Positions 34,896 through 42,138 of a DNA stretch of 59,450 nt are shown piece by piece. Made by a program: the position numbers and the translations under genes. Each line of letters begins with the position of its first letter. Within the stretch, counting starts at the first letter, position 1. This stretch comes from a bacterium (GTDB lineage: Bacteria; Caldisericota; Caldisericia; Cryosericales; Cryosericaceae): positions 1 through 59,450 of the forward strand of contig JAJFTL010000015.1 of the NCBI GenBank assembly GCA_021373025.1, given 5' to 3'. The notes beneath the pieces are model-generated. The model ran no database searches. It was given only the letters and a program-made list of their open reading frames with translations, and was not told the origin of the DNA.

Positions 34896-36754
34896 GCGGG
34901 TTCAAGCAGGACCCAGCTGTCGTTTATGCAGGAATTTCCGGCCGGTGTGAGGTCCGGACTGACAAGCAGGTTGACGCCCTCCACGCCCTGCGCTAGCACA
35001 ATCGTCCCGGCAGCAATGCTCTTGTCTAGATGGACGCGCACCTTCAGGGTGCCCAGGTCGTTGCGCAAGATGGCAAGCTGTCCCTCCGTCAGGCCGCGTT
35101 CGTGTGCTAGAGGCGCGGGGATCGATGCGACGGGAGGCAGAACGCGCACATGCGCTTGTCCGGGGTCGATGCCGTTGATGTAATCGCGCACGTGGACAGT
35201 AATAAGGCGGAGCATGCCGGACCGGAACACGGCCTCTGGAATGGTCGCTGGAAAGTGGAAGGTGCCCTGAATACGTGGAACATCGCTCAGGCGCCACATG
35301 CCGGGCCCTGCGGGCGTCAGCCGCTGGTCCTGCTCGACCTCTGTCAGCCGCGCCATTTCGGGCGTAAACCGGTCAGGCAGGCCAAGCCGCGTGGCGACAT
35401 CCCGTATAATGTCCAGTTCGTCGCGCACCCCCCCAGGAGGTTCCGCCACCTGCTCTGTCTTCTGCAGGATGTCATGGAAGTAGCTCATGACATAGTCGCC
35501 GCCGCGTTCCAGGAACACGGTTGTTGGCAGGACAAGCCTGCAGGCGCGTGCGGTGACGCTCATGTGCCAGTCCAGGCAGACCGAAAATGGACACTTCTCC
35601 AGAAACTGCAGCATCTTGCCTGCATCGGGGTTTTGAGATACTGGGTTGCCGCGTACGAACATGGCCGCCTCGATGGGTGGGTCAGCCGCCAGCAGCGAGG
35701 CTGCCAGGTCTGGCCGGGGCACGAGACGGGGATGAGCTCCGGGCACAGTGGCAACGTCGGAAGGCAGCAGGTCGTCGTCTCCCTGATCGAACCAGACGCC
35801 ACCACCGGGGATACCGTGAGTGCCCAGCAGGAACCCCAGTGCGTCGATAGCGTGCACCAGATCGGCACCCCAGTATGTGCGCTGAAGGCCGTAGCCGGTC
35901 CAGATGCTGAGAGGCGGCTGGTCCATGATGAAGCCGACCAGCGCGTGCAATGCCTCAGCCGAAAGCCCCGTCGCCTGCTGCGCATCCTCGGCGGACACCT
36001 GAAGACATGCCCTGGCGAACGCCTCGTATCCCTTGTGGGGGGCTGCCGGTTTGCCGTGAAGCAGGATAGCCTCGTGGCATAGATACAGCACCAGCTTCAT
36101 GTCTGACCCCGGACGAACGATCCAGGAGGAGTCGCTGATGTCGGTGGTGGGCGTGGCGCGGACATCGATCGTCCCCAGCCGAGCCCCCGCACGCCGTGCA
36201 TCGTGCAGGATCGCCAAGAAGTGCACGCTGTTCTCGACGGGATTGCGTCCCCACAGCAGGATGGACTTGCTCTGCAGAGCAGCAAGCGGCTGATCGCGCC
36301 CAACCGTGCCATAGCTTCGCGCAAGACCAACCTTGCCTTCGCTGCCACATAGTGAGCCGGTCGCCATCGTCCCACCGCCCAACATCAGGGGAAGCAGCTT
36401 CTGGACCTTGTTGCCCATAAGCAGGTTACCTGATCCCTCGTAGAACAGGAAGGACTGGTGGCCATGCCGATTGACAGCCGACTGGATCGCCGCCGCTGTC
36501 AAATCCAGTGCTTCATCCCAGCCGATTGGAACAAACGTGCCATTCTTCTGCAGGAGGGGAGAGGTCAGCCGGTCCGGTCCGCGCAGGTTACGCACCCATC
36601 GACGACCCTTATGACAGATGAACCCCCGCGTGTATGGGTTATCTTTGCGTCCCTCGAGCTCTATCAACTGCCCGTTTCGGCTGGTTGCCACCATACCGCA
36701 CGAGTCGGGGCAATCGTATGCACAGACAGTCAGATGTGTTCCATCGGCCAGCAT
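34886..36754 (-). CDS. Cytoplasmic molybdopterin oxidoreductase
   Basis: 622 residues. The 4Fe-4S motif is CxxxCxxxC then a distant Cys (Cys11, 15, 19, 47: VCAYDCPDSCG...FICHKG). The molybdopterin domain has FLFYEGSGNLLMG, SLCGSEGKVGLARSYG, ILLWGRNPVENSVHF and the C-terminal dinucleotide-binding domain (LVLPTTVFLERGGDYV; LRNDLGTLKVRV). No twin-arginine signal, so it is cytoplasmic. The ATG at 36754 follows GGAGGAACCA; upstream in-frame ATGs lack this. No partner electron-transfer subunit is adjacent. Substrate is unknown. A TATACT box at 36788-36793 may be its -10. Confidence 0.93.
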   Translation of the reverse strand: MLADGTHLTVCAYDCPDSCGMVATSRNGQLIELEGRKDNPYTRGFICHKGRRWVRNLRGPDRLTSPLLQKNGTFVPIGWDEALDLTAAAIQSAVNRHGHQSFLFYEGSGNLLMGNKVQKLLPLMLGGGTMATGSLCGSEGKVGLARSYGTVGRDQPLAALQSKSILLWGRNPVENSVHFLAILHDARRAGARLGTIDVRATPTTDISDSSWIVRPGSDMKLVLYLCHEAILLHGKPAAPHKGYEAFARACLQVSAEDAQQATGLSAEALHALVGFIMDQPPLSIWTGYGLQRTYWGADLVHAIDALGFLLGTHGIPGGGVWFDQGDDDLLPSDVATVPGAHPRLVPRPDLAASLLAADPPIEAAMFVRGNPVSQNPDAGKMLQFLEKCPFSVCLDWHMSVTARACRLVLPTTVFLERGGDYVMSYFHDILQKTEQVAEPPGGVRDELDIIRDVATRLGLPDRFTPEMARLTEVEQDQRLTPAGPGMWRLSDVPRIQGTFHFPATIPEAVFRSGMLRLITVHVRDYINGIDPGQAHVRVLPPVASIPAPLAHERGLTEGQLAILRNDLGTLKVRVHLDKSIAAGTIVLAQGVEGVNLLVSPDLTPAGNSCINDSWVLLEPACG

Positions 36755-36843
36755 TGGTTCCTCCATGTTCACCATCTTGCAAGTACCAGTATACCTGAAA
36801 GCGTCGAGCGGGAGTTGTACCTGCTGGAGATGGATGGTCACAC

Positions 36844-36876
36844 TTGTAACATTTGGAACCGTCCCGAATGTTACAA
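36844..36876. repeat. Interspersed inverted repeat, copy 1
   Basis: TTGTAACATT and AATGTTACAA flank a GC-rich core. Its reverse complement nearly matches the sequence at 50714-50746, so this is one copy of a dispersed element. Confidence 0.75.
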
Positions 36877-36878
36877 CG

Positions 36879-36904
36879 AACCCCCGGCTGAGGGACCGGG
36901 GGTT
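36879..36904 (-). terminator. GC hairpin downstream of the DUF4097 operon
   Basis: AACCCCCGG and CCGGGGGTT form a perfect 9-bp stem with an 8-nt loop, next to repeat copy 1. On the minus strand it follows the DUF4097 stop; the following T-run is weak. Confidence 0.5.
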
Positions 36905-36928
36905 GGCAGTGCACGCCGGGAAGGAGAA

Positions 36929-37891
36929 CTAATTCAATTGTACGTCAATATCGCCGCTGCCGGTGCGCACAGAGAGCTCGACAGTTGCCAGGCCCACGGG
37001 GATGCGCTGGTGGCTGGTCTCGATGTCGACGCCCGGCCCCGTCACTGTAGCCTCGCCGGACCTCGTGTTGACGTCCACCACAACGTCATGCTGGTCCAGT
37101 TCGGCACTGATGTCCCCGCTTGTCGTCTTCAGGCGAGCCCCGCCCTGGATGGTGACGCCCTCCAATCGCACGTCGCCACTGAAACTGAGGACGTCGGTGT
37201 CGTTGAGAACGGAGTCATGGACAGCAACATCTCCTGAGTAGGACTTGAGCATGCCACGTATGGTGGAACCCTGAACTTGAACATCGCCAGATTTGCTGAT
37301 GACATCGCCATCGACAAAACACGCTTCCAAATCCACATCGCCTGACGTCGATTGGGCGGATCGGAGGTCTGCCACCCTGCTGACGCGCACATCCCCGGAA
37401 ACGCTGTGCACGACCGTCTCACCGGTGAGGTCACTCACCGTGATGTCGCCAGAAACTGACTTGAGTTCACAGGGCATGTCCGCGGGAACCTCAAGCTCGA
37501 CGGGCTCACCATCTCCACCAAAGCCGAAGCTGAAGGAGAAGCCGTGAAATTCGCCGGCAGTCAGTCCTGATTCGATCTCGACGCTGTTGCCGTTGTGATG
37601 CGTTCGAACAGTCGATTGGCCATGAACGACGCGCACTGCTGCGAGCCCCTGGACGCCTCGCACGTCGAGATCTTCGGAGATAAGACGTACCGTCAGACGC
37701 CCGCCTGCCACCTGAACAGGAACTATTGGAGCAGATGGCTGAACGGACTCGGCCTGCAGCGTTGGCTCCTGAACCGATGCCCGGTTGTTGGTCTCAGCCG
37801 ATTCCAGCGCAGCCAGCAGCTCATTCATCTGTTCCTGGGTGATGAGCCCTTTGTCCCTCAGTTCATGCACTCGGTCAGTCGTCTGGCTCAT
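36929..37891 (-). CDS. DUF4097 beta-helix protein with N-terminal SHOCT-like segment
   Basis: 320 residues. The N-terminal helix pair (VHELRDKGLITQEQMNELLAAL) is the SHOCT-like segment also found in the other proteins of this operon. A Pro/Ser-rich linker follows. Residues ~65-320 form the DUF4097 repeat with recurrent SGDI/SGDV motifs (SVSGDITVSD, SVSGDVRVSR, STSGDVDLEA, SKSGDVQVQG, SFSGDVRLEG), expected to build a beta-helix or adhesin-like fold. No signal or membrane span. Overlaps the DUF2089 gene by 17 nt. Similar gene sets in Firmicutes are linked to envelope-stress responses. Confidence 0.88.
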   Translation of the reverse strand: MSQTTDRVHELRDKGLITQEQMNELLAALESAETNNRASVQEPTLQAESVQPSAPIVPVQVAGGRLTVRLISEDLDVRGVQGLAAVRVVHGQSTVRTHHNGNSVEIESGLTAGEFHGFSFSFGFGGDGEPVELEVPADMPCELKSVSGDITVSDLTGETVVHSVSGDVRVSRVADLRSAQSTSGDVDLEACFVDGDVISKSGDVQVQGSTIRGMLKSYSGDVAVHDSVLNDTDVLSFSGDVRLEGVTIQGGARLKTTSGDISAELDQHDVVVDVNTRSGEATVTGPGVDIETSHQRIPVGLATVELSVRTGSGDIDVQLN

Positions 37892-38273
37892 CCGTTTCCC
37901 CCCTGATGGTCTTCAAGACTGCGTCGACGCTCAGGTCACCCGCTTCCAGCTTGTCCAGCAGAGCCATGACGTCGGGTTTGCGTGCGGACTTGTCTGAGGA
38001 CTTGTCATCGACAGCCAGCCCCAGTGTCACCAGCACCCTGTCCAGACGGCCGCGCACGGTCGGGTAGGACAGGCTCAGGCGGTCCTGAACCTCCTTCAGA
38101 TTGCCACGGGCCGCCAGAAAAGTGAGCAGAAATTGCTCGTCTTCGCCAGACAGTGCTGCAAACCGATCGAGTGGATACGCTCCCCGCACCGTCGTACCGC
38201 AGGACGGGCAGTGCAACTCGGCGATCTCCAGCTTTGAGCTGCAGGACGGGCAGATTGTCGGCAGACGCTTCAT
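37875..38273 (-). CDS. DUF2089 family predicted DNA-binding protein
   Basis: 132 residues. An N-terminal zinc ribbon (CPSCSSKLEIAELHCPSCG) precedes a helix-turn-helix region (NLKEVQDRLSLSYPTVRGRLDRVL) and a C-terminal SHOCT-like helix pair (ALLDKLEAGDLSVDAVLKTI). This matches DUF2089, thought to be transcription regulators. ATG at 38273 is chosen because GAGG lies 5 nt upstream and the start is 7 nt after the preceding stop. Probably regulates its own operon. Confidence 0.9.
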   Translation of the reverse strand: MKRLPTICPSCSSKLEIAELHCPSCGTTVRGAYPLDRFAALSGEDEQFLLTFLAARGNLKEVQDRLSLSYPTVRGRLDRVLVTLGLAVDDKSSDKSARKPDVMALLDKLEAGDLSVDAVLKTIRGETDEPDD

Positions 38274-38280
38274 GTCAGCC

Positions 38281-38676
38281 TCACTCCACACTGAGGACGA
38301 CATTCGTTCCGTCGCCCGTGTGGACTGTCATGATCTCACCCGCAAAGGCAGGATCCGAAATCAGGCGTCTGACCTCGCCCACGTCGATTGGGACTTCCTG
38401 GCCGTCGACATCAATGGTCGTCTTGCCCCTTCGGGCAAGCATGTTCAGTCCAACATCCATGAGAGCCATGGGAAACTTCAGATCGACGTGATCGCCGCCT
38501 GTCTCGTCGATGCGGATATGGAAGGTGCGGCGCCGATGAGGCTGCGCACCCTGCACGGGTATGCGAGCCTGCCCCGACTCGTTTAGTTCCAGAGCTGCCA
38601 GCAGTTCGTCTGCCTCGGCCCGCGAAAGCTTCCCCTGCTCGACCATGCGTTCAATCTTCTCGCGTTCTTCAGACAT
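38281..38676 (-). CDS. SHOCT-like domain protein
   Basis: 131 residues. The N-terminal segment (REKIERMVEQGKLSRAEADELLAAL) is a SHOCT-like helical pair. The C-terminal ~80 residues (RTFHIRIDETGGDHVDLKFP, INxMLARRG-like) resemble the short beta/alpha module often found with DUF4097 and DUF2089 neighbours. GGAGGAAGAC precedes the ATG at 38676; the frame is open further upstream but runs through the small gene described next. Confidence 0.8.
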   Translation of the reverse strand: MSEEREKIERMVEQGKLSRAEADELLAALELNESGQARIPVQGAQPHRRRTFHIRIDETGGDHVDLKFPMALMDVGLNMLARRGKTTIDVDGQEVPIDVGEVRRLISDPAFAGEIMTVHTGDGTNVVLSVE

Positions 38677-38704
38677 GTCTTCCTCCCATTCCTCGAAGTG
38701 TGGT

Positions 38705-38833
38705 TCAGTCCTCAATGCTGTCTTCACGCTTGTCCCTGACCGCCCAGACGGCGTTGAACAAGAACGCCGCCGCTCTTTTGTCCATCCTACCATCATGCAC
38801 GGTACCCATCAGGCTTGCCACCACAGTGGTCAT
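38705..38833 (-). CDS. 42-residue leading protein of the SHOCT operon
   Basis: A short gene: MTTVVASLMGTVHDGRMDKR...DSIED. GGGAGGCACGCA lies just before the ATG and a promoter (TTTACT-16-TATTAT) upstream of that. It ends 28 nt before the next gene. No family recognised. The strong ribosome site and its position as first gene argue that it is translated. Confidence 0.6.
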   Translation of the reverse strand: MTTVVASLMGTVHDGRMDKRAAAFLFNAVWAVRDKREDSIED

Positions 38834-38872
38834 TGCGTGCCTCCCAATAGAATGTTGTTCACTAGCAACTAA

Positions 38873-38900
38873 ATAATATTAAGTCGTGGCGAAAAGTAAA
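38873..38900 (-). promoter_or_regulatory. Promoter of the SHOCT/DUF2089/DUF4097 operon
   Basis: Minus-strand TTTACT (4 of 6) and TATTAT (5 of 6) separated by 16 nt, about 35 nt before the first start codon. Confidence 0.5.
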
Positions 38901-39189
38901 GAGGATAGAACGAGAATGATGAGCAAAGTGTGAATCACTGAAGCATATGCAATATACTGGAGTTGTTAAGAGACATGCAGAAGTATGGCTTTGTGGTAGT
39001 ATATGATAATATTATACATGTTCGTACACCGGGAATGTCCCGCACCGGGATCAGGTTTCCACCGCCTGGTCTGCTGGGATGATTGAGACCCATCGCGACG
39101 AATTCCAATTGTGGGGTTGCCGAGAACGTGTTGTACCTGGACCGTTTTGTTCAGCAATCGAGCGGAGTTTGCTGCCAACACGGTGCCTG

Positions 39190-39216
39190 TTGATTCATTT
39201 CTGAACTTGATATAAT
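39190..39216 (+). promoter_or_regulatory. Promoter of the sodium-pump operon
   Basis: TTGATT and a perfect TATAAT separated by 15 nt. The leader would be about 100 nt. Confidence 0.5.
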
Positions 39217-39323
39217 AGATTGGCCTATTTGGAGCTGTTGTCGAAGTTGGTTGTCAGGACGCGGGGCAAAGCAGAACGCCCTCCCAAGCGGATGTCAGGA
39301 TGACGGGAAAGGAGATGTTGGCG

Positions 39324-40079
39324 ATGCAAGATACTGTTGCATCAAGCCTCTGGCTGTCTCTGGTGGACATGCTGGTGGTGTTTGCTGTCTTGACTCTTCT
39401 GATGCTCATCTGCTATGGTCTGAGATTCTTCAGTCGGGGCATGCTCGTCGAAGGGTCCGGCATCCAAGAAGAGAACGGCACGGTCGATGCCGCTGCGGGG
39501 GATGAGCCCGCTTCCGAGTTTCCCATGCTTCAGCACCCGTCTCGACCATCCAATGTTCGCGAGCAGCCCACGCAACTGGTCTCAGTGTCTGAATCAACGC
39601 CTGAAGTGTCAGGAGACGTTGCCGGGGAGGTCCAGGGTCCGGCCCGGGCCGCAGGGTCCCGTACTTTCAGAATCGCAGTGGACGGCAACCTCTTCGATGT
39701 CGAGGTGCGTCAGTCAGAGGTTGGGCAGCCTCTGATTCAATCCTTTGGCCAGACCACTGCGGCAGCTCCTGGCATTGCACCTGCCGCTGCTCAACCACGA
39801 ATCGCCGCTCCATTGTCTCCCACAGATGTGTCCCCCTCCGGTCCTTCGATGCACAGCGCTGGCGCGTCAAACATCATGAAGTCTCCATTGCCCGGGAAGA
39901 TCCTCAAGGTGTTCGCTGCCCCCGGCAAGGCCTTCAAGAAGGGAGACACGCTGATGATCATTGAAGCCATGAAGATGGAAAACGAGATCCTCGCCCCGCG
40001 TGACTGTGTAATCACCGAGGTCAGCGTCGAGGTCAACCAGTCCGTCAAGACCGGCGAGCCTTTGTTGAGGATGGAGTAG
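39324..40079 (+). CDS. OadG-like gamma subunit fused to biotin carrier domain
   Basis: 251 residues. An N-terminal membrane helix (~12-35, LVDMLVVFAVLTLLMLICYG) and short tail match the gamma subunit of sodium-translocating decarboxylases. A Pro/Ala/Ser-rich linker leads to a biotinyl domain (~175-251) with the biotin-accepting Lys in IIEAMKMENEI. Fusion of gamma and carrier parts is known in some decarboxylase systems. The ATG at 39324 is used because AGGAG is 9 nt upstream. The beta subunit follows after 4 nt; no carboxyltransferase alpha subunit is in the window. Confidence 0.85.
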   Translation: MQDTVASSLWLSLVDMLVVFAVLTLLMLICYGLRFFSRGMLVEGSGIQEENGTVDAAAGDEPASEFPMLQHPSRPSNVREQPTQLVSVSESTPEVSGDVAGEVQGPARAAGSRTFRIAVDGNLFDVEVRQSEVGQPLIQSFGQTTAAAPGIAPAAAQPRIAAPLSPTDVSPSGPSMHSAGASNIMKSPLPGKILKVFAAPGKAFKKGDTLMIIEAMKMENEILAPRDCVITEVSVEVNQSVKTGEPLLRME

Positions 40080-40083
40080 AGCC

Positions 40084-41256
40084 ATGAGTGTCATTCAGAG
40101 TGCAATAGAGGGCTTCAAGAGCTTTTCCGGGATCTACAACTTCACATGGGGCAATGCGATCATGCTGGTCGTAGCCTGCGCACTCATGTACCTGGCGATC
40201 GGCAAGAACTTCGAGCCGATCCTGCTCCTGCCAATTGCGTTTGGCTGCTTTCTTGCCAACATTCCGGCGGCCAAGGGTGCCTTCTTCAGCATCAATCCTG
40301 ACTACGTCCGCGATCTCACCGGCACCGTCAAGCCAACAGCGCTGCTCGATTTCTTCTACTTTCTGGTCAAGTCAGAGATCCTCCCCCCACTCATCTTCCT
40401 GGGCATCGGCGCCATGACGGACTTCGGTCCGCTGTTGGCCAACCCTGTGTCGCTGCTGCTCGGTGCTGCTGCCCAATTTGGTGTCTTTGTGGCCATGGTG
40501 GCGGCCAAGCTACTGCACTTCACGATTGGCCAGGCGGGCGCCATCGGCATCATCGGAGGGGCGGATGGTCCGACGGCGATCTACACGGCTGCGAAGCTTG
40601 CCCCGGAGCTCCTGGGTCCCATCGCAGTTGCTGCCTATACGTACATGTCTCTTGTGCCGCTGATCCAGCCACCCATCATGCGCCTGCTATCGACCCACGA
40701 GATGCGCAGCACCGTCATGGAACAGCTGCGCCCCGTTGGTAAGGTCGAGCGCATCCTCTTTCCCATCGTCACGACGTTCGTCATCGGAATCCTGCTGCCA
40801 CCCGTGGCGCCCCTCGTAGGCATGCTCATGCTGGGAAACCTGATGCGGGAGAGCGGCGTGGTTGACCGCCTCAGCAATACGGCCGCCAACGAACTCATCA
40901 ACATCTGCACGATCTTCCTCTCCGTCGCGGTGGGCGCCTCCATGAATGCCGAATCCTTCCTCAACCTCAAGACACTGTACATCATCGGGCTGGGCGTCGT
41001 CGCCTTTGGATGTAGTACTGCAGGAGGAATGCTCCTGGGGGACCTCATGTGGGTGCTGTCGGGACACAAAATCAACCCGCTCATCGGTTCAGCGGGCGTA
41101 TCGGCTGTTCCAATGGCCGCACGTGTCAGCCAGAAAGTCGGGCAGGAGGACAACCCTGCGAACTTCTTGCTGATGCATGCCATGGGTCCAAATGTCGCCG
41201 GCGTCATAGGCACGGCAGTTGCCGCAGGGATCATGATCAGCATTCTGCAGCATTAG
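40084..41256 (+). CDS. Sodium-translocating decarboxylase beta subunit
   Basis: 390 residues with about ten membrane helices. It carries out the decarboxylation of carboxybiotin coupled to Na+ export. Diagnostic stretches are PIAFGCFLANIPAAKG, FLGIGAMTDFGPLLANP, GGADGPTAIYTAAKLAP with the functional Asp, IQPPIMRLLST, and GSAGVSAVPMAARVSQ. Near-complete match in length to OadB/GcdB/MmdB; which acyl substrate is used depends on the missing alpha subunit. Confidence 0.95.
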   Translation: MSVIQSAIEGFKSFSGIYNFTWGNAIMLVVACALMYLAIGKNFEPILLLPIAFGCFLANIPAAKGAFFSINPDYVRDLTGTVKPTALLDFFYFLVKSEILPPLIFLGIGAMTDFGPLLANPVSLLLGAAAQFGVFVAMVAAKLLHFTIGQAGAIGIIGGADGPTAIYTAAKLAPELLGPIAVAAYTYMSLVPLIQPPIMRLLSTHEMRSTVMEQLRPVGKVERILFPIVTTFVIGILLPPVAPLVGMLMLGNLMRESGVVDRLSNTAANELINICTIFLSVAVGASMNAESFLNLKTLYIIGLGVVAFGCSTAGGMLLGDLMWVLSGHKINPLIGSAGVSAVPMAARVSQKVGQEDNPANFLLMHAMGPNVAGVIGTAVAAGIMISILQH

Positions 41257-41277
41257 CCGGAGCATGTTCTTGACACT

Positions 41278-41305
41278 GAGGCCAGCAGCTGCAGCTGCTG
41301 GCCTC
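41278..41305. repeat. 28-nt perfect palindrome after the sodium-pump operon
   Basis: Two 14-nt arms, GAGGCCAGCAGCTG and its exact reverse complement, adjoin without a spacer. It can form a hairpin for either strand between convergent genes. No T-tract follows. Confidence 0.6.
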
Positions 41306-41342
41306 CTCTCCTATGCTAGAGAGTACGAGCATCAGCGGGAAA

Positions 41343-41858
41343 TCAGGACGGTTCCTCAAACGCCTGCCGGACGGCCTCCGCAAGATGAACGCCTTCAGCC
41401 ACCAGTTCTTCGTCCGATGGGCGGACGGCCTTGGGGTCGGGGATATATCCCGGTACATCTGCATGGCCGATGACCAATGCTCCGCGTGACGTCACCCTCT
41501 TTGCCAACCTAGCTATGGCACCGGGATTGCCCGTTGTCCCGCCGACCGCGATGACGAATGTCCTTGTGCCTCTGAGCGCGGCATTTTTCACGAACGTCGT
41601 GACAGCCGGCGTCGGGCGACCAAGCCAGACAGGCGTCATGATGACCACCCGTGCATCTGGTTCGATACTATAATCAGGATCAATCAGGGTTGTTCCACGG
41701 CCAACCATCGTGGAGCGAAGGGCGCGGAACATGCCGCCATGTTCCATCTTGCGACTGTCCACGAGTTCCCGCAGGGTACCCCCAGTTGCTGCTGCCAACC
41801 CTTGAGCGATCAGCCTGGTCGACCCCTCGCGGCTGTAGTACACGATGAGGAGATTCAC
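41343..41858 (-). CDS. Flavodoxin-family protein
   Basis: 171 residues. FMN-binding P-loop VYYSREGSTR at the N-terminus, MTPVWLGRPTPAVTTFV for the 60s loop, and TFVIAVGGTTGNPG. The start is a GTG without its own ribosome site that overlaps the stop of a 24-residue frame as GTGA, so translation is probably coupled. Normal length for a flavodoxin-like domain. A role in low-potential electron transfer is likely. Confidence 0.88.
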   Translation of the reverse strand: MNLLIVYYSREGSTRLIAQGLAAATGGTLRELVDSRKMEHGGMFRALRSTMVGRGTTLIDPDYSIEPDARVVIMTPVWLGRPTPAVTTFVKNAALRGTRTFVIAVGGTTGNPGAIARLAKRVTSRGALVIGHADVPGYIPDPKAVRPSDEELVAEGVHLAEAVRQAFEEPS

Positions 41859-41929
41859 TGCTGTCTCAGTGCTGGCGCTACAATTCTGGTGGAGCCCGTT
41901 CTGCTGTCGTACATGACCAATGTATCCAT
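41855..41929 (-). CDS. 24-residue mini-cistron resembling a flavodoxin N-terminus
   Basis: MDTLVMYDSRTGSTRIVAPA followed by four residues. This looks like beta1, phosphate loop and helix 1 of a flavodoxin, the same segment with which the next gene opens (MNLLIVYYSREGSTRLIAQG). GAGGAGG lies 4-5 nt before the ATG. It is either a translated leader peptide that couples translation, or the remnant of a duplicated flavodoxin. Confidence 0.55.
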   Translation of the reverse strand: MDTLVMYDSRTGSTRIVAPALRQQ

Positions 41930-41983
41930 GACGCCTCCTCGTCCTCGATGAGCTGGAACTTGTCTCGAGTACGCCATCTTTTG

Positions 41984-41992
41984 TGGTATTAT
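41984..41992 (+). promoter_or_regulatory. Extended -10 promoter of the aminotransferase-like gene
   Basis: TGGTATTAT matches the TGn extended -10 form. The -35 at normal spacing is weak. It is divergent from the flavodoxin pair. Confidence 0.4.
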
Positions 41993-42138
41993 AGAGGAGT
42001 ATTGATACTGTGCAATCGGCTTTCGGGTCGGGGCGAGGCCCGCACAGGATGGTTGATGCAAATGATATTGTCGGGCACGACGGTGCCTGGAAATGCGAAG
42101 GCAGATGGGGGTGGAACAGCCCTGAAAGGAGTCATGCA

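Larger units (their letters stand above)
38834..39323. other. AT-rich divergent intergenic region
   Basis: The region holds the promoter of the minus-strand SHOCT operon and the promoter of the plus-strand sodium-pump operon. A near-palindrome, TATGATAATATTATA (39003-39017), and a small inverted repeat CGGGA-ATG-TCCCG (39031-39043) are visible. Open frames within it lack ribosome sites. A structured RNA in 39000-39200 cannot be excluded but is not supported. Confidence 0.4.

Noticed and set aside
38966-39181. Small minus-strand gene of 71 codons
   Set aside because: No ribosome site, unusual composition (RRDGSQSSQQTRRW), and the region is AT-rich regulatory DNA.
39000-39200. Structured non-coding RNA
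   Set aside because: Only short inverted repeats could be found, with no match to tmRNA, SRP RNA, 6S RNA or riboswitch cores that I recognise.
41343-41929. Single flavodoxin gene with a sequencing frameshift
   Set aside because: Both frames open with their own beta1/P-loop sequence, so joining them would give a duplicated N-terminus and not a normal flavodoxin. A raw-read check would still be useful.
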